Counted from the first letter of the stretch, positions 1-8,831 are shown. The stretch is 40,130 bases of DNA from Lachnospiraceae bacterium (GCA_017626325.1 JAGAIZ010000078.1:1-40130); one strand, 5' to 3'. Numbers and translations are program-made. The notes: a model not told the origin generated them from the letters alone.

Positions 1-246
1 AGGTTATCTCATCAAAGATGAACCTTTACCAATTTCCTGATTAGGTGTTGCGTTTATATTCAATTTTTCAGCCACCAAAAGATGGCTTGTTTGCTATGCC
101 CTTTATTTCTTTGCTATCTTCTGCTTATATGTTTCAAACTTGAAATCCTGCTTTTAAATCCAAGACAAACAAAGAAGCAGGAAAGATGGGCGAGATAAGC
201 GGCACTGTATAAAGGCATTCCATATTTCCTGCGGTAAGGAGGAAAT
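1..246. other. upstream intergenic region with weak hairpins
   Basis: No convincing gene is seen here. A short hairpin with arms AGCCACC/GATGGCT (about 70-87, one mismatch) could be the weak terminator of a gene outside the window. An 8-bp inverted repeat, GCAGGAAA at 177-184 and TTTCCTGC at 225-232, lies just before the ribosome site of the next gene. Its 40-base loop makes a regulatory role speculative. Confidence 0.3.
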
Positions 247-1176
247 ATGGAAGAAAGACAGTCACGTATATTACAATTGGCTGAGTTGAATCTGCTGGAT
301 AAGTTTCTGTTTGATGAGGTCATGGAGGATTCCGGAACTTATGAGACGATGATCAGCATTTTGCTGGAGAATGAGGTCCGGCTGATCGGGAAGCCGGAGG
401 CAGAAAAGGAGCTTCGTGTATCCTCGCAGCTTAGAGCAATCCGACTGGATGTGGTAAGCATGGACGATAAGAAGAAACTTTACTACACAGAGATGCAGAA
501 GAAGAATACGGGCAATTTGAAGAAAAGGAGCAGGTATTATCAGGCGCAGATGGATGTTTCCCTGTTAGAACCGGGAACGAAGAACTTTAATCTGCTGAAT
601 GACAGTTGTATGATACTGATTGCGCCTTTTGACCTTTTTGGTAAAGGATTGTATCGGTATACTTTCGAGGGAACATGCAGAGAGTGCCCTGAACTTCGGT
701 TAGAGGATGGGGCTACCAGAGTTTTTATTAATACCAAGGGGAATAACAGAGAAGCATTCAGTCAGGAATTTCTTGATTTGATGGAGTATCTGTCTTCTTC
801 TACCCGGGCAACAGTAAACAAGAGCGCAAGCGAGAATATCTGGCGAATTCACCGCAGAGTAGAACAGGTAAGACAATCGGAAAAGGCAGGTGTCAAATAT
901 ATGCAGAGATGGGAAGAACTTGCAGAGGCACGTGATGAAGGATGTGAAGAGGGGCGCAGAGAAGGCATTATCATGGGAGAAGCAAGAGGCAGAGAGATGG
1001 CATTGATTTCTATGGTATGCAGGAAACTGAAGTCGGGAAAGAGCATTGGACAGATAGCGGGGGAACTGGAAGAGAAAACAGCTGTGATCAGACGTATCTG
1101 TGATGCGGCAGGGGATTGTATTCCGGCGTATGATGAAGCGGCGGTTTATACCAGACTACATGAAAAGGATGTCTGA
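247..1176 (+). CDS. Rpn/PD-(D/E)XK nuclease family putative transposase
   Basis: This 309-residue protein looks like the PDDEXK_2 / Rpn 'recombination-promoting nuclease' family, which is often mislabelled as transposase. Seen in sequence: the nuclease core near residues 65-85 has an Asp in the strand IRLDV and the E-x-Q signature in YYTEMQKKN. A Glu/Gly/Arg-rich helical segment near 225-245 (EGCEEGRREG, GEARGRE) is typical of the C-terminal half of these proteins. The start is firm: AAGGAGG lies a few bases before the ATG. Family members cut DNA and can raise RecA-independent recombination in E. coli, but the cellular role in Firmicutes is unclear. No terminal repeats or partner transposition genes flank it, so it is a solitary gene here and not part of a visible insertion sequence. 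Confidence 0.85.
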   Translation: MEERQSRILQLAELNLLDKFLFDEVMEDSGTYETMISILLENEVRLIGKPEAEKELRVSSQLRAIRLDVVSMDDKKKLYYTEMQKKNTGNLKKRSRYYQAQMDVSLLEPGTKNFNLLNDSCMILIAPFDLFGKGLYRYTFEGTCRECPELRLEDGATRVFINTKGNNREAFSQEFLDLMEYLSSSTRATVNKSASENIWRIHRRVEQVRQSEKAGVKYMQRWEELAEARDEGCEEGRREGIIMGEARGREMALISMVCRKLKSGKSIGQIAGELEEKTAVIRRICDAAGDCIPAYDEAAVYTRLHEKDV

Positions 1177-1254
1177 AAAGAGCATTAAACAGCCATTTTA
1201 TAAAAAGTTTAGAATTGCCTAAACCCGCGTAAAATCTGAATAAAACGGAAATTG

Positions 1255-1281
1255 TTAGCACTCATATGAAATGAGTGCTAA
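1255..1281. promoter_or_regulatory. CIRCE operator (HrcA-binding site) for htpG
   Basis: The sequence is a perfect CIRCE: TTAGCACTC, nine bases, GAGTGCTAA. CIRCE is the operator of the heat-shock repressor HrcA, normally in front of groESL and hrcA-grpE-dnaK. Here it ends 7 bases before the -35 box of a good sigma-A promoter and stands 118 bases before the htpG start, so htpG is predicted to be under HrcA control. No groE or dnaK gene is nearby. Confidence 0.95.
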
Positions 1282-1288
1282 TTTTGTC

Positions 1289-1317
1289 TTGACTTCTAAA
1301 TTTAGTAGGATTAAACT
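1289..1317 (+). promoter_or_regulatory. sigma-A promoter of htpG
   Basis: A -35 box TTGACT (1289-1294) and a -10 box TAAACT (1312-1317) are separated by 17 bases. Transcription would start near 1324, giving a leader of about 75 bases. The CIRCE element sits immediately upstream of the -35 box. Confidence 0.7.
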
Positions 1318-1399
1318 ATTTTTCAGAATATAGAACGCGGGCGTAGTAATCAGAAAGCCCGGCATGGTATGTAGAACGGCAGAAAGGAATGTGATAGCA

Positions 1400-3478
1400 A
1401 TGGCAGCGAAACACGGTAATTTATCAATTAACAGCGACAATATTTTCCCGATTATCAAGAAGTGGTTGTATTCCGATCACGATATCTTTTTCAGGGAACT
1501 GATTTCCAATGGATGCGACGCAATCACCAAGCTTAAGAAACTGGATATGATGGGCGAGTATACGCTTCCTGGTGATTACAAGGCCAAGGTGCAGGTGATT
1601 GTCAATCCTGAGAAGAAGACGCTGAAGGTTATTGATAACGGTATCGGTATGACGGCGGAAGAGGTAGAGGAGTACATCAATCAGATCGCTTTTTCCGGTG
1701 CGACGGATTTCATTGAGAAATATAAAGATAAGGCCAATGACGATCAGATTATCGGTCATTTCGGACTGGGCTTCTATTCGGCGTTTATGGTAGCGGACGA
1801 GGTGCATATCGACACGTTATCCTACAAGGATGGCGCGCAGGCGGTTCACTGGGAGTGCGACGGCGGTACGGAATTTGATATGGAAGAGGGGACGAGGACG
1901 GAAGTCGGTACGGAGATCACCCTTTTCATCAATGAGGACTGCCTGGAGTTCTGTAACGAATATAAAGCCAGAGAGGTTATCCAGAAGTACTGCTCTTTCA
2001 TGCCTACAGAGATTTATCTGTCCAAGGCTGACACCAAGGAGACGCAGATCATCAAGGCGGAGGAGAAATTAGACACAGACGAGGTAATCGAGGAAATCGC
2101 CAAGGAGAAGGAAGAGGACGAGCAGAAGCTTAAGATTAAGAAGCGTCCCGAGTTGATGAACGATACCCATCCGCTCTGGGCGAAGCATCCTAATGAGTGT
2201 ACGAGGGAAGAATATCTGGAATTTTACCGCAAGGTATTCCATGATTATAAGGAACCCCTGTTCTGGATTCATCTGAATATGGATTATCCTTTCAATATGA
2301 AGGGGATTCTGTATTTCCCTAAGATTAACATGGAGTATGAGTCTATCGAGGGAACGATCAAGCTGTATAACAATCAGGTATTTATCGCGGATAATATCAA
2401 AGAAGTTATTCCTGAGTTCCTGCTTCTGTTAAAGGGCGTAATCGATTGTCCTGATCTGCCCCTTAACGTATCCAGAAGCGCGCTGCAGAATGACGGCTTT
2501 GTGAAGAAAATCAGCGAATATATTACGAAGAAGGTGGCTGACAAGCTTTCCGGCATGTGCAAGACAGAGAAGGAAGAGTATGAGAAATACTGGGATGATA
2601 TCAGCCCGTTTATCAAGTTCGGCTGTCTGAAGGATGATAAGTTCTGTGAGAAGATGACGGATTATATCCTCTTTAAGAATCTGGACGGCGTATATATGAC
2701 GCTGCCGGAGTGTCTGGAGGTCAATAAGACGGACCCGGATGAAGCAGGCGAGAACGCTGTGGATGAGAACGGTGAAAAAGTAGAAGCCGAGGTAGTAGAC
2801 GAGAACGGCGAAGCAGTATCCGGAGAAGACGGCGACGCTTCGGAAGAAGAGAAGAAAGAGAAAGTCATCTATTATGTAACTGACGAAAAACAGCAGAGCC
2901 AGTACATTAACATGTTCAAGGCGGCGAAGATGGATGCGGTTATTCTGACCCACAACATCGACCAGCCTTTTGTATCTCAGTTGGAGGCGAAGAACGAGGG
3001 TATCAAGTTCCAGAGAATCGATGCGGATTTGACCGACGTCTTCAAGGCCAAGACATCGAAGAAGGCTGAGAAGGAGATGGAAGAGCAGGCAGAGGCAGTC
3101 TCTAAGCTGATGAAGAAGGTTCTTAAGAAGGACGCTATTAAGATTAAGGTCGAGAAGCTGAAAAACAAGAAAATTGCTTCTATGATTACACTCTCCGAAG
3201 AGTCCCGCAGAATGCAGGATATGATGAAGATGTACGCAATGCAGGGCATGGGCGGCATGGATATGGGCATGTTTGGCAAAGAGGGCGAAACGCTTATCTT
3301 AAACGCAAACCATCCGTTGGTACAGTATGTTCTGGAGCATCAGGACGGCGAGAATGTGAAGATGATTTGTGAGCAGCTCTATGATCTGGCATTGCTGCAG
3401 CAGGCGCCGCTCGAGCCGGAGGCTATGACGAAATTCGTGGCGCGGAGCAATGATATTATGATGCTGCTGACTAAATAA
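1400..3478 (+). CDS. htpG: HtpG, Hsp90-family molecular chaperone
   Basis: Cytosolic ATP-dependent chaperone of the Hsp90 family, about 692 residues. The N-terminal GHKL ATPase motifs are all visible: ELISNGCDAI (metal/ATP-binding Asn), DNGIGM, and the lid glycines GHFGLGFYSAF. The middle domain carries the conserved NVSRSALQND segment with its catalytic-loop Arg. I chose the ATG at 1400 (MAAKHGNLSIN) over the in-frame ATG at 1364 because AGAAAGGA lies just upstream and homologues begin here. Two features stand out: a very acidic Glu/Asp-rich insertion at about residues 443-489, between middle and C-terminal regions, and a Met/Gly-rich stretch near 610-630 (MGGMDMGMFG). Upstream are a CIRCE operator and promoter, downstream a terminator, so the gene is probably monocistronic and heat-inducible through HrcA. 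Confidence 0.97.
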   Translation: MAAKHGNLSINSDNIFPIIKKWLYSDHDIFFRELISNGCDAITKLKKLDMMGEYTLPGDYKAKVQVIVNPEKKTLKVIDNGIGMTAEEVEEYINQIAFSGATDFIEKYKDKANDDQIIGHFGLGFYSAFMVADEVHIDTLSYKDGAQAVHWECDGGTEFDMEEGTRTEVGTEITLFINEDCLEFCNEYKAREVIQKYCSFMPTEIYLSKADTKETQIIKAEEKLDTDEVIEEIAKEKEEDEQKLKIKKRPELMNDTHPLWAKHPNECTREEYLEFYRKVFHDYKEPLFWIHLNMDYPFNMKGILYFPKINMEYESIEGTIKLYNNQVFIADNIKEVIPEFLLLLKGVIDCPDLPLNVSRSALQNDGFVKKISEYITKKVADKLSGMCKTEKEEYEKYWDDISPFIKFGCLKDDKFCEKMTDYILFKNLDGVYMTLPECLEVNKTDPDEAGENAVDENGEKVEAEVVDENGEAVSGEDGDASEEEKKEKVIYYVTDEKQQSQYINMFKAAKMDAVILTHNIDQPFVSQLEAKNEGIKFQRIDADLTDVFKAKTSKKAEKEMEEQAEAVSKLMKKVLKKDAIKIKVEKLKNKKIASMITLSEESRRMQDMMKMYAMQGMGGMDMGMFGKEGETLILNANHPLVQYVLEHQDGENVKMICEQLYDLALLQQAPLEPEAMTKFVARSNDIMMLLTK

Positions 3479-3526
3479 TTGTGATGGAAACGATTTTTAG
3501 TTACAAGAAAATATTCTTTTTGACCA

Positions 3527-3565
3527 GGCGGTACAGATCTGTTATAAGGGCTGTGCCGTCTTTTT
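3527..3565 (+). terminator. rho-independent terminator after htpG
   Basis: Ten-base arms GGCGGTACAG (3527-3536) and CTGTGCCGTC (3551-3560), paired with two G-U wobbles, are followed by TTTTT. This separates htpG from the glycan locus. Confidence 0.75.
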
Positions 3566-3590
3566 CATCAAGAAAAGTATTTTGCGCATA

Positions 3591-3619
3591 ATGACTTTTC
3601 AGGTGCAATATGATAAAAT
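3591..3619 (+). promoter_or_regulatory. possible promoter of the DUF5722 gene
   Basis: ATGACT (3591-3596) and TAAAAT (3614-3619) are 17 bases apart and match sigma-A boxes only in part. A second -10-like TATGAT at 3609 overlaps. It is the best candidate between the htpG terminator and the next gene. Confidence 0.35.
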
Positions 3620-3685
3620 AAAGCGTATGAAGAAGCAAAAACGGTGTGCGGCTCCAGGATGGAAATGCGCGGAAATGAGGGAATG

Positions 3686-5338
3686 ATGAGACGATTACGG
3701 AAGATGATATTGGCAATGATAATAGCGGCGGCAGCGTTTGGCTTTATGTCTGGTTATGGCGGGGCATGGGGAGAACTGCCCGGAACCGTTATGGCAGCGG
3801 GCCGCCCGGTGGCGATTGAGTCCTGTCAGATATCCGGAAGCAGCGTGGAGTGCCGGATTAAGACAGCAAGCGTTCCGGCAAGCGACGACGGCAAGTTCTA
3901 TATCTATGCGGACGAGGTGTATCAGGACGGTACTGCAGGCAAGGTCGTTGCGACGGTGGATGCCGGTACTTCTGTGACTGCGTCTTTTCCGCTGCAATAT
4001 AATACGGCGGACTCCAACTTAAGCCGCAAATTTCTGGTTGCGGTGAAAAGCGGCGGGCAGATGGTACAGGTCAGCGATGAGCATTACATTACGAACCCGG
4101 AGGCAATCGCCGCGCATACGTCGCCCAGAAAGAGCGCGGGAATCAAGGGTATCCTGCCGGATCTGACCAAGTGTTCCAACGGAGAACTGCAGGCGCTCGG
4201 GGTAAGCCAGGTGGTCTATAATTTATATGTGGACGATATCTGCTCTGACGCTTCGGTGGCGGGTGCGATTCCTTTTGACTATAATGGTCAGACTTATTAT
4301 TTCGACAGCGCCATGGTCGGAAAATATGATTCTATGATCAGAAGCTTCAATGCCTATGGCATGCAGGTGACGATGGTGCTGTTAAACGGGGGACACGGCG
4401 CATATTCCCAGGATCTGATCCATCCTACGGCACAGGGGGCGGACTGTCCCGGTTATGCCCTGAATGTGGCGGACGCATCGGGTACGAATCATCTGAAGGC
4501 GATCGCGGCTTTCCTCGGGCAGCGTTATTCCGGTACTGCGGGCAAGGGACAGGTGGATAACTGGATTCTCGGCAATGAGGTTAATGCCAGAACCTCCTGG
4601 TGGTACACAAGTTCCACGTCTCTTGATTTTAATGTCAATATTTATGTGAAAGCGTTCCGTATTGTCTATAATGAATTAAAGAGCCAGAACGCTAATGTGC
4701 GTGTTTACAATTCTATCGACCAGGAGTGGAACCGCAAATCCAATCCGGGCAGCTTCCTGGCGAAGGAATATTTAGATCAGTTTAATTATTACATGAACAG
4801 GGAGGGCAATATCGACTGGAGCCTGTCCTTCCATCCCTATAATTCGCCGCTGTATGATCCTTATGCATGGAACGGTCCGGCGGTCTGGGTGAAGAACAGT
4901 ATTACCACGCCTTATATTACGATGCAGAATCTCGATATTCTGATTGATTATATGCACAGGTCGGAGTTCTTAAATCCGGCGGGACAGGTGAGAAGTATTT
5001 CGCTGGCAGAGATCGGTTATACGTCAAGCTTCGGTACCAAGGAACAGGAAGCGTCGGTTGCTTACGGATATCTGAAAGCGGCTTCCCTGCCGGATGTGGA
5101 TGCCTTTATCCTGTTCAGACAGACAGACGACGCTCACGAGATGGAGAGTAACCTGGCGCTTGGCCTGTATGATCTGAACGGCAATAAGAAACCTGCTTAT
5201 TATATCTATCAGAGTCTTGGCACGGCCAACGAGGCTTCGGCGAAAGCCAGGGCTTCGGAGATTATCGGTATGGATATCGATGAAATGATCAGTAAGGATA
5301 TTATGTGGACCAGAGGCGGAGACGGCGTGGTCCAGTAG
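3686..5338 (+). CDS. secreted DUF5722 protein, probable glycoside hydrolase
   Basis: About 550 residues with an N-terminal basic region and hydrophobic segment (KMILAMIIAAAAFGF) that reads as a signal peptide. After a small beta-rich domain (about 50-145), the remainder looks like a TIM-barrel sugar hydrolase. It has NWILGNEVN, with Glu298 where clan GH-A enzymes carry the acid/base, and SLAEIGYTS, with Glu442 in the position of the nucleophile on the seventh strand. I recognise the family from memory as DUF5722, which has no assigned reaction. The GH51-type gene follows after 50 bases, and galactanase and transporter genes lie nearby, so a role in breaking plant cell-wall or host glycans outside the cell is inferred. 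The start could also be the adjacent ATG at 3683 or an upstream one at 3644; GAGGGA fits 3686 best. Confidence 0.7.
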   Translation: MRRLRKMILAMIIAAAAFGFMSGYGGAWGELPGTVMAAGRPVAIESCQISGSSVECRIKTASVPASDDGKFYIYADEVYQDGTAGKVVATVDAGTSVTASFPLQYNTADSNLSRKFLVAVKSGGQMVQVSDEHYITNPEAIAAHTSPRKSAGIKGILPDLTKCSNGELQALGVSQVVYNLYVDDICSDASVAGAIPFDYNGQTYYFDSAMVGKYDSMIRSFNAYGMQVTMVLLNGGHGAYSQDLIHPTAQGADCPGYALNVADASGTNHLKAIAAFLGQRYSGTAGKGQVDNWILGNEVNARTSWWYTSSTSLDFNVNIYVKAFRIVYNELKSQNANVRVYNSIDQEWNRKSNPGSFLAKEYLDQFNYYMNREGNIDWSLSFHPYNSPLYDPYAWNGPAVWVKNSITTPYITMQNLDILIDYMHRSEFLNPAGQVRSISLAEIGYTSSFGTKEQEASVAYGYLKAASLPDVDAFILFRQTDDAHEMESNLALGLYDLNGNKKPAYYIYQSLGTANEASAKARASEIIGMDIDEMISKDIMWTRGGDGVVQ

Positions 5339-5388
5339 AAAGCAGACTAAAAAGTGTTTAAGTGCGAGAAACGCGGAAATGGGGAAAA

Positions 5389-7602
5389 ATGAGACGAAAA
5401 TTAGCAAAAACAGTACAAAAGGGGATTGCCTGCACCTTGTGCGCGGCGATAGCGCTTAGTGCGGCGGGCTGCGGCGGCAGCCAAACGGCCGGGGAGACTG
5501 CGGCAGGGGGAGATGGCAGCACGGCAGACGGCGCGGCTGAGGCAGAAGCAGACGGACAGAAGAGCGCAGGAGACGGCGAAGCCTCCGGCGGAGAGAACGG
5601 CGCATCGGGCGCGGCAGGCGACGGTACGATTACGTATACGGTACATATGGATACCGCTGGCCTGGATGAAAGCCACCGGATATCCGATACGCTGTTTGGT
5701 CTGTTCTTGGAGGACATCAACTATGCCGTAGATGGCGGCATGTATGTGGAGATGGTCAAGAACCGTTCTTTCGAGTACGGTATGGAAGCCAGGGATGCTG
5801 AACTGCACGGCTGGGACAAGACGGATGAGAGCGTAATCTTCGGGGTGGCAGACGGCAGCGAGAACGGCACGGCGTTAAATGAACAGAATCCCCATTATGC
5901 GATCGTTTCAAATCCGGGCACATCCTCTCAGAAGCCCTATGTTGGCATCAGCAACGGCGGTTATATCGAGGGAATGGCGATTACGGCAGGCGCTTCTTAT
6001 GACGTCTCCTTCTATTGCAGGACGCAGGAGAGCGCAGCGGATCAGGTGCATGTAACGCTGTGCAATGAGGACGGTACAGTCTACGATGAGCAGGTGATAG
6101 AAGGCATTACCGGAGAATGGATGAAATATGAGACTACGCTGACTGCCGGCGAGACAGCCAATAAGAAGGTACAGCTTGCCATCGAGATTCCTGCCGGTAC
6201 GGTATGCTTCGACATGATCTCCATGATGCCCCGGGAGACCTATAAGGGACTGCCGGTGCGCAGGGATTTCGGAGAATATTTAGAAGCCCTGAATCCTAAG
6301 TTTCTGCGGTTCCCCGGCGGCTGTGTGGTGGAAGGCAGAGACGAGGAAAGTATCTATAGCTGGAAGGACTCCGTAGGCAACGGGCTTGCCTTTCGTATTA
6401 ATGGCGAAGAGACCGTGGGTGATGTGGCGACCCGTCCCCAGGGCAAGGATATCTGGCAGGGCTCTAAGGCGAACCCCTATTATATGACCTATGGTCTGGG
6501 CTTCTATGAATATTTCGAACTGTGCGAAGCCCTTGACTGTATGCCTGTGCCGGTACTCAACGCGGGTATGACCTGCGAGATACAGAGTCCCTTCTACGAG
6601 GTGTACAGCATCGCCAGCGACGAGTTTAAGCAGTATGTGCAGGACGCGCTGGATCTGGTAGAGTTCTGCAGGGGAGACGAGAGTACCACATGGGGTGCGG
6701 TGCGTGTTGCTATGGGACATCCTGAGCCTTTCGACCTGAAATATATCGCCATCGGCAACGAGCAGTGGCAGACGGAATACCATCAGCATTATAAGCAGTT
6801 CGTCAAAGCCTTCGAGGAAGCGGCAGAAGAAAATCCCGCATTATACGGAGATATTGAATTGATTGTGGCAAACGGTACGGTTTCTGAGAGTGAGGACGGC
6901 TGGAATTACCTGATTCTTAATCCCGATTCGATTACGACGCTGGTTGACGAGCATTATTATCAGACGCCGGAATGGTTCTTAGCCAATACGGAGCGTTACG
7001 ACAGCTATGACAGAAACAGCCAGGCGAAGGTATTCTTAGGAGAATATGCGGCAAAGGCCAATACCCTGGACGCCGCGCTGGCGGAAGCCGCCTATATGAC
7101 GGGCCTTGAGAAAAACGGCGACGTGGTGGCGATGGCATGTTATGCGCCTCTTTTTGCCAATGTGAAATTGAACCAGTGGCAGCCGGATATGATTTTCTAT
7201 TCTAACGACAGTATTTTTGCCACCGCGAATTATTATGTGCAGCAGCTTTACGGTAACAATGCGGGTGTGATGAGCCTGAATGCGGAGCTTACGGGAGCGG
7301 CGGAGCAGACGCTGTATGAATCTGCGGTCTGCGACGAGAACGGCGACGTTATCTTAAAGCTTGTCAATGTGACCGGAGAGGAGATGCCCGTGGATGTGGC
7401 GCTGGACTGCGGCGGTACGGACTTCGGCGGATATGCGGCGCAGGCGGATGTGACTGTGCTGAGCGGGGATAACGAAAAGGCGACCAACAGCATGGAAGAG
7501 ATGCAGGTCGTACCGCAGGAAAGTACGATGGAAATCGGCGAAAGCTTCCGGTATACGGCTCCGGCGTACTCCCTGACGGTGATTCGGATTGAGAAGAATT
7601 AA
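5389..7602 (+). CDS. GH51-type alpha-L-arabinofuranosidase, surface lipoprotein
   Basis: This 737-residue enzyme begins with a lipoprotein signal peptide (hydrophobic core, then LSAAGCGG, with Cys as lipidation site) and a Ser/Gly/Glu-rich linker up to about residue 75. A CBM_4_9-like beta domain (about 110-285) precedes the catalytic barrel. GH51 marks are FPGGCVVEG, AIGNEQW with acid/base Glu458, DEHYYQTPEWF, and VFLGEYAA with nucleophile Glu552, followed by the family's C-terminal beta domain. GH51 enzymes release arabinose from arabinan, arabinoxylan or arabinogalactan. Most Firmicute members are cytoplasmic, so the lipid anchor is notable and implies work on the outer face of the membrane. 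The start is taken as ATG 5389 (GGGGAA upstream); a GTG at 5362 is possible. It probably shares a transcript with the DUF5722 gene. Confidence 0.85.
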   Translation: MRRKLAKTVQKGIACTLCAAIALSAAGCGGSQTAGETAAGGDGSTADGAAEAEADGQKSAGDGEASGGENGASGAAGDGTITYTVHMDTAGLDESHRISDTLFGLFLEDINYAVDGGMYVEMVKNRSFEYGMEARDAELHGWDKTDESVIFGVADGSENGTALNEQNPHYAIVSNPGTSSQKPYVGISNGGYIEGMAITAGASYDVSFYCRTQESAADQVHVTLCNEDGTVYDEQVIEGITGEWMKYETTLTAGETANKKVQLAIEIPAGTVCFDMISMMPRETYKGLPVRRDFGEYLEALNPKFLRFPGGCVVEGRDEESIYSWKDSVGNGLAFRINGEETVGDVATRPQGKDIWQGSKANPYYMTYGLGFYEYFELCEALDCMPVPVLNAGMTCEIQSPFYEVYSIASDEFKQYVQDALDLVEFCRGDESTTWGAVRVAMGHPEPFDLKYIAIGNEQWQTEYHQHYKQFVKAFEEAAEENPALYGDIELIVANGTVSESEDGWNYLILNPDSITTLVDEHYYQTPEWFLANTERYDSYDRNSQAKVFLGEYAAKANTLDAALAEAAYMTGLEKNGDVVAMACYAPLFANVKLNQWQPDMIFYSNDSIFATANYYVQQLYGNNAGVMSLNAELTGAAEQTLYESAVCDENGDVILKLVNVTGEEMPVDVALDCGGTDFGGYAAQADVTVLSGDNEKATNSMEEMQVVPQESTMEIGESFRYTAPAYSLTVIRIEKN

Positions 7603-7634
7603 GCGGCATGAGCTGTGCAGGCAGGCAGTCTGTG

Positions 7635-8714
7635 TCATTGCTGTTCTCCGGCAGCCGTATCCTCCTTGGCGCCATGCAGCTTCCGGTATTCCTTCGGGGT
7701 CATGCCGTACTTATTTCTGAAGACCTGGTAGAAGTAGGTGCGGTTGGAGAACTGCAGGCGCGCGCCGATTTCCGCGATGGAATCGTGCGTGGAGAGCAGG
7801 TCGTCGGCGGCCTTCTGAACGGCGAAATCCATGCTGTAATCGTGCAGGCACATGCCGGTGTATTTGTGGACGATACGATTAATGTAGTCGCCGCTGTAAT
7901 TGAGGCGTTTGCTCAGCTCCTGTCTGGACAGACGCCCGTTTTCATCCTCTAACAAGTGGCTGATTCGCTGGAACAGCAGGTGGTCGCTGTCGTTGCTCAC
8001 CTCCACGGCGGTACAGTGGAAGTTTCTCTTATCCGCCAGGAAGGAGACGATATCGCACAGCGCGCCGTTAATCTGGTGGGTCGCGCCGAACCTGGGAAAA
8101 AGGATGGCGTCCATAAGAAGCCGGATATTGCGGCATTCCTGTAAGGTTTTAATCACATTATCATTGGCGGGCAGAAAGTCGAGGTAGACTTTTTTGCCCG
8201 GATTTTTCATATCTTCTATAATAAATTTATACAGTTCACTGTTCTTGATCGCCCGTTCCTCCGGGAACCAGGCATCGTCCGCTGAGTGCAGCAGCCCCGC
8301 GATGAAGCGGGCGCTGAAGCCGAAGAAGCATATCTTGCTTTCCTTCTTGAAGGTCTCTTTGTGCAGAATGTTCCGGTTGATCAGGCAGCAGGTCCCTGCG
8401 GGATAGAGGTAGTTTTTGCCCTCGATCTGGTGGATTACCGTGCCCTCTAACACCAGCAGGAACTCGTAATGGTCATGGAAGTGCGCCGCCCGCCCGTTGA
8501 AAAAGCTGTTGTGGGTTTTCATGGATTCCTGCAGATAGAAAGGCTCGTTCTCCGAGAGCGTCACAATATTCAGATAATCGTCGTCCTGAATCCCGCTGCA
8601 GACCTCGTAGGTAATCTGAAACGGCGTGGGCAGCCGGAAGAAAAGACTGACCTTGCTGTCTACGTTGCTGATATCGATGGAATTGTTGTCGTAGGGATGT
8701 TTCTCTTGTGGCAT
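7635..8714 (-). CDS. AraC-family transcriptional regulator of the glycan locus
   Basis: A 359-residue regulator. The N-terminal half carries a cupin-like sensor domain (HFHDHYEFLLVLEG, about residues 100-115) and the C-terminal 100 residues form the paired AraC helix-turn-helix (LSRQELSKRLNYSGDYINRI and IAEIGARLQFSNRTYFYQVF, then KYGMTPKEYRK). The start is well supported: reading on the minus strand, AGGAGA lies six bases before this ATG, whereas the longer frame upstream lacks a site. It is convergent with the GH51-type gene and divergent from the GH53-type gene. AraC regulators of this layout usually bind a sugar and switch on neighbouring hydrolase and transporter genes, so it is the likely local activator. 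The 200-base divergent region contains two inverted repeats that could be its sites. Confidence 0.9.
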   Translation of the reverse strand: MPQEKHPYDNNSIDISNVDSKVSLFFRLPTPFQITYEVCSGIQDDDYLNIVTLSENEPFYLQESMKTHNSFFNGRAAHFHDHYEFLLVLEGTVIHQIEGKNYLYPAGTCCLINRNILHKETFKKESKICFFGFSARFIAGLLHSADDAWFPEERAIKNSELYKFIIEDMKNPGKKVYLDFLPANDNVIKTLQECRNIRLLMDAILFPRFGATHQINGALCDIVSFLADKRNFHCTAVEVSNDSDHLLFQRISHLLEDENGRLSRQELSKRLNYSGDYINRIVHKYTGMCLHDYSMDFAVQKAADDLLSTHDSIAEIGARLQFSNRTYFYQVFRNKYGMTPKEYRKLHGAKEDTAAGEQQ

Positions 8715-8784
8715 ATCGGTTCTCCTGATGTTACGCTTGTATCCAATGTCTGTTTCAACTCTTAATTCTTTATCATTCCCATAT

Positions 8785-8807
8785 TTGATACAAAACAAAT
8801 TTATCAA
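8785..8807. repeat. inverted repeat in the AraC/GH53 divergent region
   Basis: Arms TTGATA (8785-8790) and TATCAA (8802-8807) are separated by 11 bases, in the leader or promoter region of the AraC gene. A role as protein-binding site is inferred from position only. Confidence 0.4.
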
Positions 8808-8814
8808 GGCTACA

Positions 8815-8831
8815 TATGACATTGTGTCATA
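8815..8831. promoter_or_regulatory. 17-bp palindrome, candidate operator
   Basis: A near-perfect palindrome with arms TATGACA/TGTCATA around a 3-base centre lies between the divergent AraC and GH53-type genes. The flanking DNA is strongly AT-rich and must hold both promoters. The palindrome is a natural candidate site for a dimeric regulator, although AraC proteins more often use direct repeats. Confidence 0.45.

Noticed and set aside
247-1176. true insertion sequence around the Rpn-type gene
   Set aside because: No matching terminal inverted repeats or target duplications are visible near the gene; the 'transposase' name for this family is historical.
3483-3497. cre-like site (TGGAAACGATTTTT) after htpG
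   Set aside because: One key base differs from the CcpA consensus and it lies before the htpG terminator, about 200 bases from the next gene start.
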